Assembly: GCA_003022685.1 (NCBI GenBank)
Contig: PXSV01000139.1
Location: 22,775-42,365 of the forward strand
Origin: Halobacteriales archaeon SW_9_67_24
GTDB taxonomy: Archaea > Halobacteriota > Halobacteria > Halobacteriales > Halococcaceae
DNA: 19,591 nucleotides
Direction of reading: 5' to 3'
Each line of letters opens with the position of its first letter. The first letter of the stretch is position 1. The position numbers and the translations under genes are program-made. Below, in pieces: positions 8,391 through 15,567 of the stretch. The notes beneath the pieces were generated by a model, which ran no database searches, was not told the DNA's origin, and saw only the letters and a program-made list of their open reading frames with translations.

Positions 8391-8397
8391 ACATATA
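8391..8397 (+). promoter_or_regulatory. TATA box for the dppC-dppD-dppF genes
   Basis: ACATATA in a GC-rich divergent intergenic region lies 27-33 bases before the ATG at 8424. This spacing favours that ATG over the one at 8400, which lies only 3 bases after the box. Confidence 0.55.
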
Positions 8398-8423
8398 CCA
8401 TGGCACTCGGGAGTGGTCCATCG

Positions 8424-9617
8424 ATGGCAACGGAGACCGATTCCCCCGCCGACCTCCGGTCGGACGCGATCGACTGGAGCGAGGTCGACGACGGTCGCCT
8501 GGCCGCGAGTCGGCGGACCCAGGCGTTCGTGGCGGCGCTCTGTGTGCTCGTCGCGCTCTTCGTTTACGATACGGTCACCGGCTACGACCTCTGGATCGGC
8601 GCGTGGTACACCTCCTCACGGATCGACTGGCTCTACCTCGTCTCGCTGGTCGTGTTCGCCTTCTACGTGGTCGTCCCGCTGGCCCGCAACCGCGAGCGAA
8701 CGGTTCAGTACTGGCGGCGGTTCCGGACGAACCGCCTCGCCGTGCTCTGTCTGCTGTATCTCGTCGTTTTCTTCGGCCTCGGGACCGCCAGCCTCCTCGT
8801 TCTCGGCCGGCCGGAGATCAACATCCAGTACAGCTACCAGCCGCCGCTGTTTTTCACGATCGAGGCGGGCACCATCGCTCAGAACTGTGCCGGGCAAGTG
8901 ACTGGCCCCCCGATCGAGCAGTACTGCCACGGCAGCCTCCGCTTTCCGCTCGGGACGAACCTCTCGGGCCAGAGCATGCTGGGCCTGGCGCTCGCCGGGA
9001 TGGGCGTCGCGCTCGTGGTCGCGCTCGTCACCTCGATGATCATGGTCCCGATCGCGACGGTCGTCGGGGTCACTGCCGGTTACTCGGGTGGGTGGGTCGA
9101 CGACGCCCTGATGCGGTACGTCGACATCCAGCAGACGGTGCCGGCGTTCCTGATCTACATCCTGTTGAGCCTCGTCTACGGCGCGAGCCTCTTTCTGATC
9201 GTTCTCACGTTCGGCCTGTTGAGCTGGGGTGGGGTTGCCCGGCTCGTCCGCAGCGAGGTCAAAAAGCGCCGCGAGGAGCTCTACATCACGGCGGCCGAGA
9301 GCGCGGGCGCGAGCCGCCTCCGGATCGTCCGCAAACACATCCTCCCCAACGTCTCGAACACGGTCGTCACGGCGACGACGCGACAGATCCCCTTCCTGAT
9401 CCTCGCCGAAGCCGCGATCGCGTTCATCGGGAAGATCGGCGACGAGAACGTCCCGTCGTGGGGCGAGGCGATCGCGCTCGGGTTCGACGTCTCGCGGTTC
9501 CCGAAGACGTGGTGGCTCGTCGCGGTCCCGGCGGTGTTCCTCGTCGTCACCGTGTTCTCGTTCAGCGTGGTCGGCGACGCGCTCCGGGACACGCTCGACC
9601 CGCGGGGGGAAGCGTGA
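8424..9617 (+). CDS. dppC: Dipeptide/oligopeptide-type ABC transporter permease (DppC-like)
   Basis: Second permease of the peptide-type importer, 397 residues. It is longer than typical DppC because two extra hydrophobic segments precede the usual first helix (which follows FRTNRLAVLCLLYLVVF). The transport core shows GQSMLGLALAGMGVALVVAL, a loop with GYSGGWVDDALMRYVDI, the EAA loop ELYITAAESAGASRLRIVRK followed by HILPNVSNTVV, and a C-terminal FSVVGDALRDTLDPR typical of the family. In-frame ATGs exist at 8400 and 8424; the later one suits the TATA box. The TGA stop overlaps the GTG start of dppD. Confidence 0.9.
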   Translation: MATETDSPADLRSDAIDWSEVDDGRLAASRRTQAFVAALCVLVALFVYDTVTGYDLWIGAWYTSSRIDWLYLVSLVVFAFYVVVPLARNRERTVQYWRRFRTNRLAVLCLLYLVVFFGLGTASLLVLGRPEINIQYSYQPPLFFTIEAGTIAQNCAGQVTGPPIEQYCHGSLRFPLGTNLSGQSMLGLALAGMGVALVVALVTSMIMVPIATVVGVTAGYSGGWVDDALMRYVDIQQTVPAFLIYILLSLVYGASLFLIVLTFGLLSWGGVARLVRSEVKKRREELYITAAESAGASRLRIVRKHILPNVSNTVVTATTRQIPFLILAEAAIAFIGKIGDENVPSWGEAIALGFDVSRFPKTWWLVAVPAVFLVVTVFSFSVVGDALRDTLDPRGEA

Positions 9618-10738
9618 GCGACCCCCTCCTCTCCGTCGAAGGTCTCCGGACGCACTTTCACACCGACGAGGGCACAGTAAAGGCGGTCGACGGCGTGAGC
9701 TTCGAGGTTTCGCGCGGCGAGACGGTGTGTCTCGTCGGCGAGAGCGGGTCCGGCAAGACGGTGGCGTGCGAGTCGATCACCAAGCTCGTCCCGAGCCCGC
9801 CGGGCGAGATCGTCGACGGCCGGGTCACCTTCGACGGCGACGACCTCACGGACCGCCCGCCGAGCGGGCTCACCGGGGTCCGCGGCGGCCGGATCGCTCA
9901 TGTCTTCCAGAACCCCCAGGGCGCGCTCGATCCCGTCTACTCGATCGGCGCACAGATCGTGGAGGCGATCCAGCTCCACGACGACGCGAGCGATGGGGCG
10001 GCCCGCGAGCGCGCGATCGGCCTCCTCGAACGGGTCGGCATCCCGGAGGCCGGGAGCCGGTTCGACGAGTACCCCCACGAGTTCTCGGGCGGAATGAAAC
10101 AGCGGGTCGTGATCGCGATGGCGCTCGCCGGCGAGCCCGACCTCCTGATCGCCGACGAACCCACCACCGCCTTGGACGTCACGACCCAGGCCGGCATCCT
10201 CGATCTCCTGAACGACATCAAGGCCGAGCGCGACATGGCGATCCTCTTCGTCACGCACGACCTCGGCGTCGTGGCCGAGATCGCCGACCGGGTGGTGGTG
10301 TTCTACGCCGGCAAGGTGATGGAACGCGGCGGCGTCCACGCGGTCTTCGAGACGCCCGCCCATCCCTACACCCAGGCACTCTTCCGGTGTCTCCCGGGTC
10401 GGGGCGAGCGCGAGACCATCGGCGGGTCGTTCCCGGACCCGACCGATCCGCTCGACGGCTGTCGGTTCCACCCCCGGTGTCCCCACGCAATCGAGGTGTG
10501 CACCGAGGGCGACCAGCCGCCGCTCGAACCGGTCGACGCCGACCACACCGCCTCGTGTGTGTTCCACGGCGAGGGCTACGACGCGGCGGCGATCCGGGAG
10601 GGCGCGGCGAGCGCGGCGCGGTCGACCGCCGCACGAACCGATCGGACGGGATCGGCTCGAACGGGTGATCGGTCGGATGCAGCGGGATCGGCGGGACGAA
10701 CCGACGGCGGGCGGTCAGCCACGGAGGACGACCGATGA
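9614..10738 (+). CDS. dppD: Peptide-type ABC transporter ATP-binding protein (DppD-like)
   Basis: ATPase of the importer, 374 residues, starting at GTG inside the dppC stop (4-base overlap). Seen in order: Walker A GESGSGKT (residues 42-49), Q-loop HVFQNPQGALDPVYS, signature FSGGMKQR (157-164), Walker B DLLIADEP (176-183), H-loop FVTHDLGVV and the oligopeptide-transporter C-terminal motif CRFHPRCPHAIEVC. After the normal end it carries about 45-50 extra residues, a low-complexity tail of Ala, Ser, Thr, Arg, Gly and Asp. The final ATGA overlap joins it to the dppF-like gene. The solute is unknown; peptides are the family default. Confidence 0.93.
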   Translation: MSDPLLSVEGLRTHFHTDEGTVKAVDGVSFEVSRGETVCLVGESGSGKTVACESITKLVPSPPGEIVDGRVTFDGDDLTDRPPSGLTGVRGGRIAHVFQNPQGALDPVYSIGAQIVEAIQLHDDASDGAARERAIGLLERVGIPEAGSRFDEYPHEFSGGMKQRVVIAMALAGEPDLLIADEPTTALDVTTQAGILDLLNDIKAERDMAILFVTHDLGVVAEIADRVVVFYAGKVMERGGVHAVFETPAHPYTQALFRCLPGRGERETIGGSFPDPTDPLDGCRFHPRCPHAIEVCTEGDQPPLEPVDADHTASCVFHGEGYDAAAIREGAASAARSTAARTDRTGSARTGDRSDAAGSAGRTDGGRSATEDDR

Positions 10739-11959
10739 CCGACGATCCCCTGGTTGCCGCCCGCGATCTCACGAAACACTACCAGATAACCGAGGGACTG
10801 TTGCGCCGCGAGGTCGGCCGAGTGCGCGCTGTCGACGGGATCAGTTTCGACGTCCGTCGGGGCGAGACGCTCGGCCTCGTCGGCGAGTCGGGCTGTGGGA
10901 AATCAACCGCCGCACGCAGCCTGCTCCACCTCGACGACCCAACCGACGGCGAGGTACTCTTCGACGGCGAGGCCCTCGACGAGCACACCGACGCGGAGCG
11001 AAAGCGCTTCCGGCGGCGTGCGGGGATGATCTTTCAAGATCCGACCTCCAGTTTCGATCCCCGACTCTCGATCGGCGAGTCGGTCGCCGAACCCCTTGCG
11101 ATCCACGGCCTTCGTGACCGGGAGCGCCGGCGATCGATCGCCGAAACGATGCTCGAACGGGTGGGCCTCTCGGCGGACGAATACGATCGCTACCCCCACG
11201 AGCTCTCGGGCGGCCAGAAACAGCGTGTCGCGCTCGCACGCGCGCTCGTGACCGACCCGGCGTTCGTAGTGGCCGACGAGCCGGTGAGTGCGCTCGACGT
11301 CTCGGTCGAGGCCGAGATCCTCTCGCTGATCGACGACCTCCAGACGGCCTTCGGCCTCTCGATCCTCCTCATCACCCACGACATGAGCGTGGTCCGGGAC
11401 GTCTGCGACCGGATCGCGGTGATGTACCTCGGCGAGATCGTCGAGCGCGGTCCCACGGAAGCGGTGTTCGCCGAGCCCCAACATCCCTACACCCGCGCGC
11501 TGCTCGCGTCGATGCCGACGCCCGACCCCGCCAGGCGCGGCGAGCGCGCCGACCTCTCCGGCGAGGGGCCCGGCAGTGTTCGACCTCCGGATCGCGGTCC
11601 GGGATCGCACGCTCGACCCCGACCGGCTCCGCGAGCGGTTCGTCGACGACGGGAACGCAGCGAGCGGGAGCGAAGAATCGGCGATACGACCCCGGAACGC
11701 GATCCGTGCGGCGTACGGCCTCCCGAACGAACTCGGCGATCCCGACGCCGAAGCGGTGCTTGCGGACGCCCTGCCGGCGATCGTCGACGGCGATCTCGTG
11801 GCCGCCGAGGACGCGCTCGCCCCGTTCGCGTCGGTCTGCGAGCGCGAACACCCCGATCTTCGGGAGACCGACGCCGGCCACCCGGCGGCGTGTCACCTCC
11901 ATACGACTGCCGCTCCCGACGTGACCGACGACGGGCGATCGATGCCCGCCGAGGACTGA
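10735..11959 (+). pseudogene. dppF: Peptide-type ABC transporter ATP-binding protein (DppF-like), internal deletion with frameshift
   Basis: The ATPase core is intact in the first frame: Walker A GESGCGKST (residues 50-58), Q-loop GMIFQDPTSSFDPRLS, signature LSGGQKQR (157-164), VVADEPVSALDV and LITHDMSVVRDV. After HPYTRALLASMPTPDPARRG and DLSGEGPGS the family sequence stops near 11575 and resumes in another frame (11576-11959: VFDLRIAVRDRTLDPDRLRE to HPAACHLH), which is the C-terminal domain of haloarchaeal DppF proteins. The expected Cys-containing oligopeptide motif (like CRFHPRCP in DppD) is missing, so I estimate about 110-120 lost bases and a shift. Read literally, the first frame has no stop and runs into the HAD gene to 13365. 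Nucleotide binding may survive. This is decay or an assembly error. Confidence 0.8.
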
Positions 11960-12038
11960 TAGGGTCGGTTGGAAGTCCTTCCTGTATTTCGCCGATACGG
12001 GGTCGGCGAATACCGGGAAACGGGTACAACCGACCCTA
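11960..12038 (+). repeat. Palindromic stop-codon-associated element, copy 2
   Basis: 79 bp. Outer arms pair perfectly over 12 bases (TAGGGTCGGTTG with CAACCGACCCTA). The inner stem GTATTTCGCCGA pairs with TCGGCGAATAC, with one bulged base. TGA triplets flank it at 11957-11959 (stop of the dppF-like C-terminal frame) and 12039-12041. The inner part (about 11988-12021) is nearly identical to copy 4 read on the other strand, whereas the outer arm TTGGAAGTCC matches copies 1 and 3 read on the minus strand. Confidence 0.85.
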
Positions 12039-12084
12039 TGACCCCAGCGATCTCCCGGGGCTCCCGGGCACCCGGCCGGCGGAG

Positions 12085-12090
12085 GTTTAT
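12085..12090 (+). promoter_or_regulatory. TATA box of the HAD-family gene
   Basis: GTTTAT, followed by G, lies 25-30 bases before the ATG at 12115. This is leaderless spacing and supports the ATG as the true start rather than read-through from the dppF-like frame. Confidence 0.55.
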
Positions 12091-12114
12091 GCCGTCGCGC
12101 CGACGTTGCTCCGC

Positions 12115-13365
12115 ATGGAACCCACTCGTGACCGGAACGACTGCCTCGCTGAACTCTACGACCGGTTCGATACTCGGACGCTGCGGGCATACCAGACGTT
12201 CGTGGACGTGTTCCCGCCGGTGGATTCGCGGGTCGGGCTCGATCACTGGCAGGACGCCGAGAACGCCCTCTCGGAGTCGAAAGCCGAAATTCAGGAGACG
12301 TTCGACCGGGGCGACTCCCTCGCCGAGATCGCGGCCCACGCCACGCGCGAGGAGGCGTTCACCGCACTCGACCTCTGCGAGCGTCACGGCCGGGCGGTGT
12401 CGGCGTTCGTGCTCGACGTCGACGAGACGCTGCGCTCGGCGGGCAGCACCGACAACGAGATCCCCCGCGAGACGCTCGGATACCTGACCGAGTTCCACGA
12501 AGCGGGGGTGCCGATCGTGATCTGTACGGGCCAGACCCTCGAAAACGTCAAGGGCTTCCTGATCCAGGGCCTCGGGAGCGAGATCTTCCACTCCGGCGAC
12601 CTCAGCGTGGTGTACGAGGCGGGGACTGGCGCGTTCACGCCGAATCACGGCTCCGAGACCAAACAGCTCCTCTACGAGGGGTTGGACGACACCGTTCAGG
12701 AGGTGTTCTACCGGCTGCGCTCGGCCGTGCTCGCCGAAGCCCCCGAGGCGGTCCGGCGGGGCTGTCACCTCCAGGGCAACGAGTTCAACGTCACCCTCAA
12801 ACCCAACTTCGAGACCGGCTCGCCCGACGCGACCCGCGTTATCGACCGGGCGCTGATCCACCAGCTCGACCTGCTCGGAAGCGCGGCGGGCGAGGCGTGC
12901 GACGCGAGCGACGCCACGGGGTGGGTACGTGCGCTCTACGCCGATTCGGACCCCGAGATCCGGGCCGTGCTCGAAGCCGAGGACGAACCTCCCGAGCGGG
13001 CGAGCGACGACGTGCCCGCCGACCTCCGGGACCTCTTCGAGCGGATCGACGTCGCCTACTACGAGGGCGACGCTGCCGAGATCGGGAGTCGCGAACTCAA
13101 CAAGGTGGTCGGCGTCGAGGCCGCCTTCGACGTGCTCGGGCTCGACGACCCGTTCGCGCTGGTGATGGGCGACTCGAAGAGCGATCTCCGGGTGATGAGG
13201 TGGGTCGCCGACGCGGACATGGGGATCGCGGCCGCACCCGAGCACGCCTCGATCGACGTGCTCGATCACGTCATCCGGACCGACGAACTCGTCTACGACC
13301 AGGGTGACGCCGCCGAAATATTCCGGATCGTCTACGCGCTCAACCAGCTTGCACGCCTCGACTGA
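12115..13365 (+). CDS. HAD-superfamily hydrolase, phosphatase-like
   Basis: 416-residue protein. The first 95 or so residues are a helical N-terminal region of unknown role. HAD motifs follow: motif I FVLDVDETLRS (nucleophile D101, D103), motif II VICTGQT (T138), motif III with K330 in SRELNKVVGVEAAFDVLGL, and motif IV VMGDSKSDLRVM (352-357). A large cap region lies between motifs II and III, as in Cof-type or sucrose-phosphate-phosphatase-type enzymes. It should hydrolyse a phosphorylated small molecule, perhaps a sugar phosphate, but the substrate cannot be read from the sequence. It has its own TATA-like box, and its TGA stop abuts palindromic copy 3. Confidence 0.85.
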   Translation: MEPTRDRNDCLAELYDRFDTRTLRAYQTFVDVFPPVDSRVGLDHWQDAENALSESKAEIQETFDRGDSLAEIAAHATREEAFTALDLCERHGRAVSAFVLDVDETLRSAGSTDNEIPRETLGYLTEFHEAGVPIVICTGQTLENVKGFLIQGLGSEIFHSGDLSVVYEAGTGAFTPNHGSETKQLLYEGLDDTVQEVFYRLRSAVLAEAPEAVRRGCHLQGNEFNVTLKPNFETGSPDATRVIDRALIHQLDLLGSAAGEACDASDATGWVRALYADSDPEIRAVLEAEDEPPERASDDVPADLRDLFERIDVAYYEGDAAEIGSRELNKVVGVEAAFDVLGLDDPFALVMGDSKSDLRVMRWVADADMGIAAAPEHASIDVLDHVIRTDELVYDQGDAAEIFRIVYALNQLARLD

Positions 13366-13443
13366 GAGGGTCGGTTGGAAGCGGTTACCGGTGCGACCGC
13401 ACGCGCCTGCGGTCGATCCCGGACGGACTTCCAACCGACCCTA
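13366..13443 (+). repeat. Palindromic stop-codon-associated element, copy 3
   Basis: 78 bp and the most perfect copy. Fifteen-base outer arms (AGGGTCGGTTGGAAG with CTTCCAACCGACCCT) pair without mismatch, and the inner stem CGACCGCA pairs with TGCGGTCG. TGA triplets flank it at 13363-13365 (stop of the HAD gene) and 13444-13446. Relative to its upstream gene it lies in the opposite orientation to copies 1 and 2. Confidence 0.87.
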
Positions 13444-13473
13444 TGACGGGGCGGATCGCCGGGGGGCGTTCGG

Positions 13474-13481
13474 TACAAGTA
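13474..13481 (+). promoter_or_regulatory. Weak TATA-like element before the GH26-like gene
   Basis: TACAAGTA lies about 30 bases before the ATG at 13507 in GC-rich surroundings. It is a weak match, but it favours 13507 over the internal ATG at 13591. Confidence 0.35.
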
Positions 13482-13506
13482 CGTCGACCCCCTCCTTCGG
13501 ACGAAC

Positions 13507-14853
13507 ATGAACCGAACACGTCTCGGACTCGTCGGCGCGGCCGCCGTCGGCGGTGCGGTGGCTCTGTGGAGCGGGTACAGCCTGCAGCCGATGAACCGGC
13601 GGCGGTTTCTGCGGACGGCGGGCGTGGTTGGTGCGGCCGCGGCGAGCGGCTGTGCGACCAGGCTCAACCCGCTCGGCGGGACGCCGACCCCGGAGCTCAC
13701 GCCGACGCCCGAAGCGCCGTCGACCCGTGCGGGGACCGCGCTCACCGGGACGTATCCCGGCGGACCGAACCCCGACGACGCGATCGCGAACCTCCGCCTG
13801 ATCACCGAGTGGCTCGATCGGCCGCCCGCGGTCGCGCTCGTGTTCGTCGACGGGCTCGTTCCCGACGCAGCCAAGAGGGGGTTCGTCGAGGGGCCGCTGA
13901 CCGCCATCTGGGAGGCGGGCCACGTGCCGCTGCTCACGTGGCAGCCGTTCGCGCGCGAGATGCAGGACACGAGCGAAACCGTCGAGCGCGCGATCGCGGC
14001 GGGCGAGTACGACGGCCACCTGTCGTCGTGGGCGACGCTGCTCGAATCGTGGGCCCGACCGTACGGCGGCCGAACCCGCGGCCGGCGGTTTTACTTCCGG
14101 CCGGCCCACGAGATGAACGGCGACTGGTTCCCGTGGAGCGCGGTCGATTCGAGCCGTATCGACGCGACCGTCACGCCCGCCCCGAACGGCTCCGGAAGTC
14201 CGAACGGGACAAGGGAACCGAACCCCGCGGCCGGAACGCCGGAAGGGTACGTCGGGATGTGGCGGCGGCTGTACGAGGCGTTCGGCGAGACCGCCCTCGA
14301 CGGGTCGAACGTACAGTGGGTCTGGGCGGTCAACGCCGACGAGATCGGTGGCGTCCGAGCCGAACGGTACTATCCCGGCGATAGGTACGTCGACTGGGTG
14401 GGGCTCGACGGGTTCAACTTCGGCGGGACCCAGTCCTATTCGACCTGGCGGACGCCGGCGGAGGTGTTCGATCCGATGCTCGGCCGACTCCGCGACCTGA
14501 CCGACAAGCCGGTGGCGCTGACCGAGTTCGCGTCGGCGTCGTTCGTCGGGTCCGAAGGCGACGGCGAGTATCGCCCGCCCCGAAAGGCCGCATGGATCGA
14601 GGCCGCCTTCGAGTACGTCGTGGAAAACGACATCAAGATGACGTGCTGGTTCAACGTCGACAAACGGGGAGAGGACGAGGGCGACTGGGCGGTGTTCGGC
14701 GGCGAACGCGGAACCGAGCGTGCGACGGTTTCGGACGGGCGCTACTCGGCGTATCCGGTTTACAACCGGACCGTCTCGGGCGAGCGGTTCCTGGGTGCCC
14801 GCACCGACTACCCGGCGTTGCTGACCGACGCCGAGTTCGCCGGCGAGTTCTGA
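13507..14853 (+). CDS. Tat-exported lipoprotein, glycoside hydrolase family 26 (beta-mannanase)-like
   Basis: 448 residues. A first hydrophobic segment (about 6-27) precedes MNRRRFLRTAGVVGAAAASG (29-48), a twin-arginine signal with a lipobox Cys at 49, then a Thr/Pro-rich linker (58-72). The ATG at 13591 would give a classical Tat lipoprotein start and is a real alternative. The catalytic domain has the GH26-like acid/base motif FRPAHEMNGDWFPW (E202) and a nucleophile-like Glu in KPVALTEFAS (E340), with WVWAVNADE and YVDWVGLDGFNFGG between. Residues 218-246 are a Pro/Gly/Asn insert with two N-glycosylation sequons (NGS, NGT). It is expected outside the cell, acting on a beta-linked polysaccharide such as mannan; substrate unproven. 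The stop abuts palindromic copy 4. Confidence 0.82.
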   Translation: MNRTRLGLVGAAAVGGAVALWSGYSLQPMNRRRFLRTAGVVGAAAASGCATRLNPLGGTPTPELTPTPEAPSTRAGTALTGTYPGGPNPDDAIANLRLITEWLDRPPAVALVFVDGLVPDAAKRGFVEGPLTAIWEAGHVPLLTWQPFAREMQDTSETVERAIAAGEYDGHLSSWATLLESWARPYGGRTRGRRFYFRPAHEMNGDWFPWSAVDSSRIDATVTPAPNGSGSPNGTREPNPAAGTPEGYVGMWRRLYEAFGETALDGSNVQWVWAVNADEIGGVRAERYYPGDRYVDWVGLDGFNFGGTQSYSTWRTPAEVFDPMLGRLRDLTDKPVALTEFASASFVGSEGDGEYRPPRKAAWIEAAFEYVVENDIKMTCWFNVDKRGEDEGDWAVFGGERGTERATVSDGRYSAYPVYNRTVSGERFLGARTDYPALLTDAEFAGEF

Positions 14854-14932
14854 GAGGGGTCGGTATGACTGTTTCCCGGTAGCCGCCGACCCCGTGTCGG
14901 CGACATACCGAAACGACTCACAACGATCCCTC
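14854..14932 (-). repeat. Palindromic stop-codon-associated element, copy 4
   Basis: 79 bp and the most diverged copy. The ends GAGGG and CCCTC pair, where copies 1 and 2 have T and A as the terminal bases. The inner stem CGCCGA pairs with TCGGCG, extended by GGTA with TACC. TGA triplets flank it at 14851-14853 (stop of the GH26-like gene) and 14933-14935. Read on the minus strand, its centre matches copy 2 almost base for base across the inner loop ACGGGG and the following TACCGGGAAAC. Confidence 0.78.
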
Positions 14933-14935
14933 TGA

Positions 14936-15537
14936 GGACGAGTTGAGGGACGATTCCGTTCGTAGTGATGAAACGTCGGGCCTTCTCGGGATACCGCTAG
15001 AGAGCCCGTCGATGGAGCAAGGTCGTGAACGACCCGTTCGCTACCGCTTGACCGGGCTACGTTCTACTTGCATGGTAAACGAAGTGTGCTCCCCGCTCCA
15101 CGGCACACCTTCATATATCGGTATGTAATTTATTTCGTCGCCGTTCATCGTTTACTTCGGGAGCAGAACCTCGCTACCAGCAATCGAAGGGGGCGGTTCG
15201 CCGTACTGCTCGAAACTGTTTCGCCAGTCCTGGTCGGCCCACGAGCGGCGATCGAACGACCCGACGCAGATCGACAGCCCGCCACCGGCAACGGTACTTG
15301 CTCCGGAAGCCGAGCAACCGCACCGCTACGAGTAGTATCCGATCGTGAGCGTGGGGAGCAGTGCGGACGAGACCGCGCGACGACTCACGACTCCGTTGTG
15401 GGGATCGCCAATCAAGAGTGCGCTACCGAGAAGCGGTCTGCTTCAGCAGCTCTGAATCGAGGAAGACGGTGCGCCGGGCGCTCCGTAAACGCCATCCGAC
15501 GATATAAATTCGTCGAAACGAGTAGCGACCGCGAACG
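14936..15537. other. About 600 bases without a recognisable gene
   Basis: No frame here gives a family-like protein. The stretch is compositionally mixed. An AT-rich island (about 15110-15137) lies inside an inverted repeat, GTAAACGA (15075-15082) with TCGTTTAC (15148-15155), which also encloses a hairpin GTGTGC/GCACAC (15085-15109). No tRNA, rRNA, RNase P RNA or SRP RNA signature was seen. It could be decayed coding or mobile DNA, or hold an unrecognised RNA or regulatory region. Confidence 0.5.
15497..15515. promoter_or_regulatory. Palindrome enclosing TATAAAT
   Basis: CGACGA and TCGTCG form perfect 6-base arms around TATAAAT. It lies 53-71 bases before the ATG at 15568, with a second TATA-like element between. 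It could be an operator or an additional promoter with a symmetric protein site. Chance is not excluded. Confidence 0.35.
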
Positions 15538-15546
15538 CTTTTTATC
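15538..15546 (+). promoter_or_regulatory. TATA box of the PhoU/TrkA-C protein gene
   Basis: CTTTTTATC lies 22-30 bases before the ATG at 15568, fitting leaderless spacing. Confidence 0.6.
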
Positions 15547-15567
15547 GGTGCAGCCGAACCCAGTTGC

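Noticed and set aside
9281..10567. Long minus-strand frame opposite dppC/dppD
   Set aside because: It is antisense to Walker A, signature and Walker B motifs of DppD and has no recognisable content.
10735..13365. A single 876-residue open frame joining an ABC ATPase to a HAD hydrolase
   Set aside because: The middle part is Arg/Pro-rich out-of-frame sequence, the true DppF C-terminus lies in another frame, and the HAD gene has its own ATG and TATA box. It is a frameshift artefact, not a designed fusion.
11893..13434. Long open frame on the minus strand opposite the HAD gene
   Set aside because: It is antisense to a clear HAD protein, has the Arg/Val/Glu-rich composition of a GC-rich shadow frame, and shows no family motif.
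7134..14935. Reading the four palindromes as a CRISPR array or as tRNA genes
   Set aside because: The copies are separated by whole genes, differ in their centres, and have no regular spacers, no T-loop or anticodon arm and no CCA-type end.
14965..14971. GTGATGA resembling a C box of a C/D guide RNA
   Set aside because: No D or D' box (CTGA) at suitable spacing and no kink-turn pairing nearby; a 7-base match is expected by chance.
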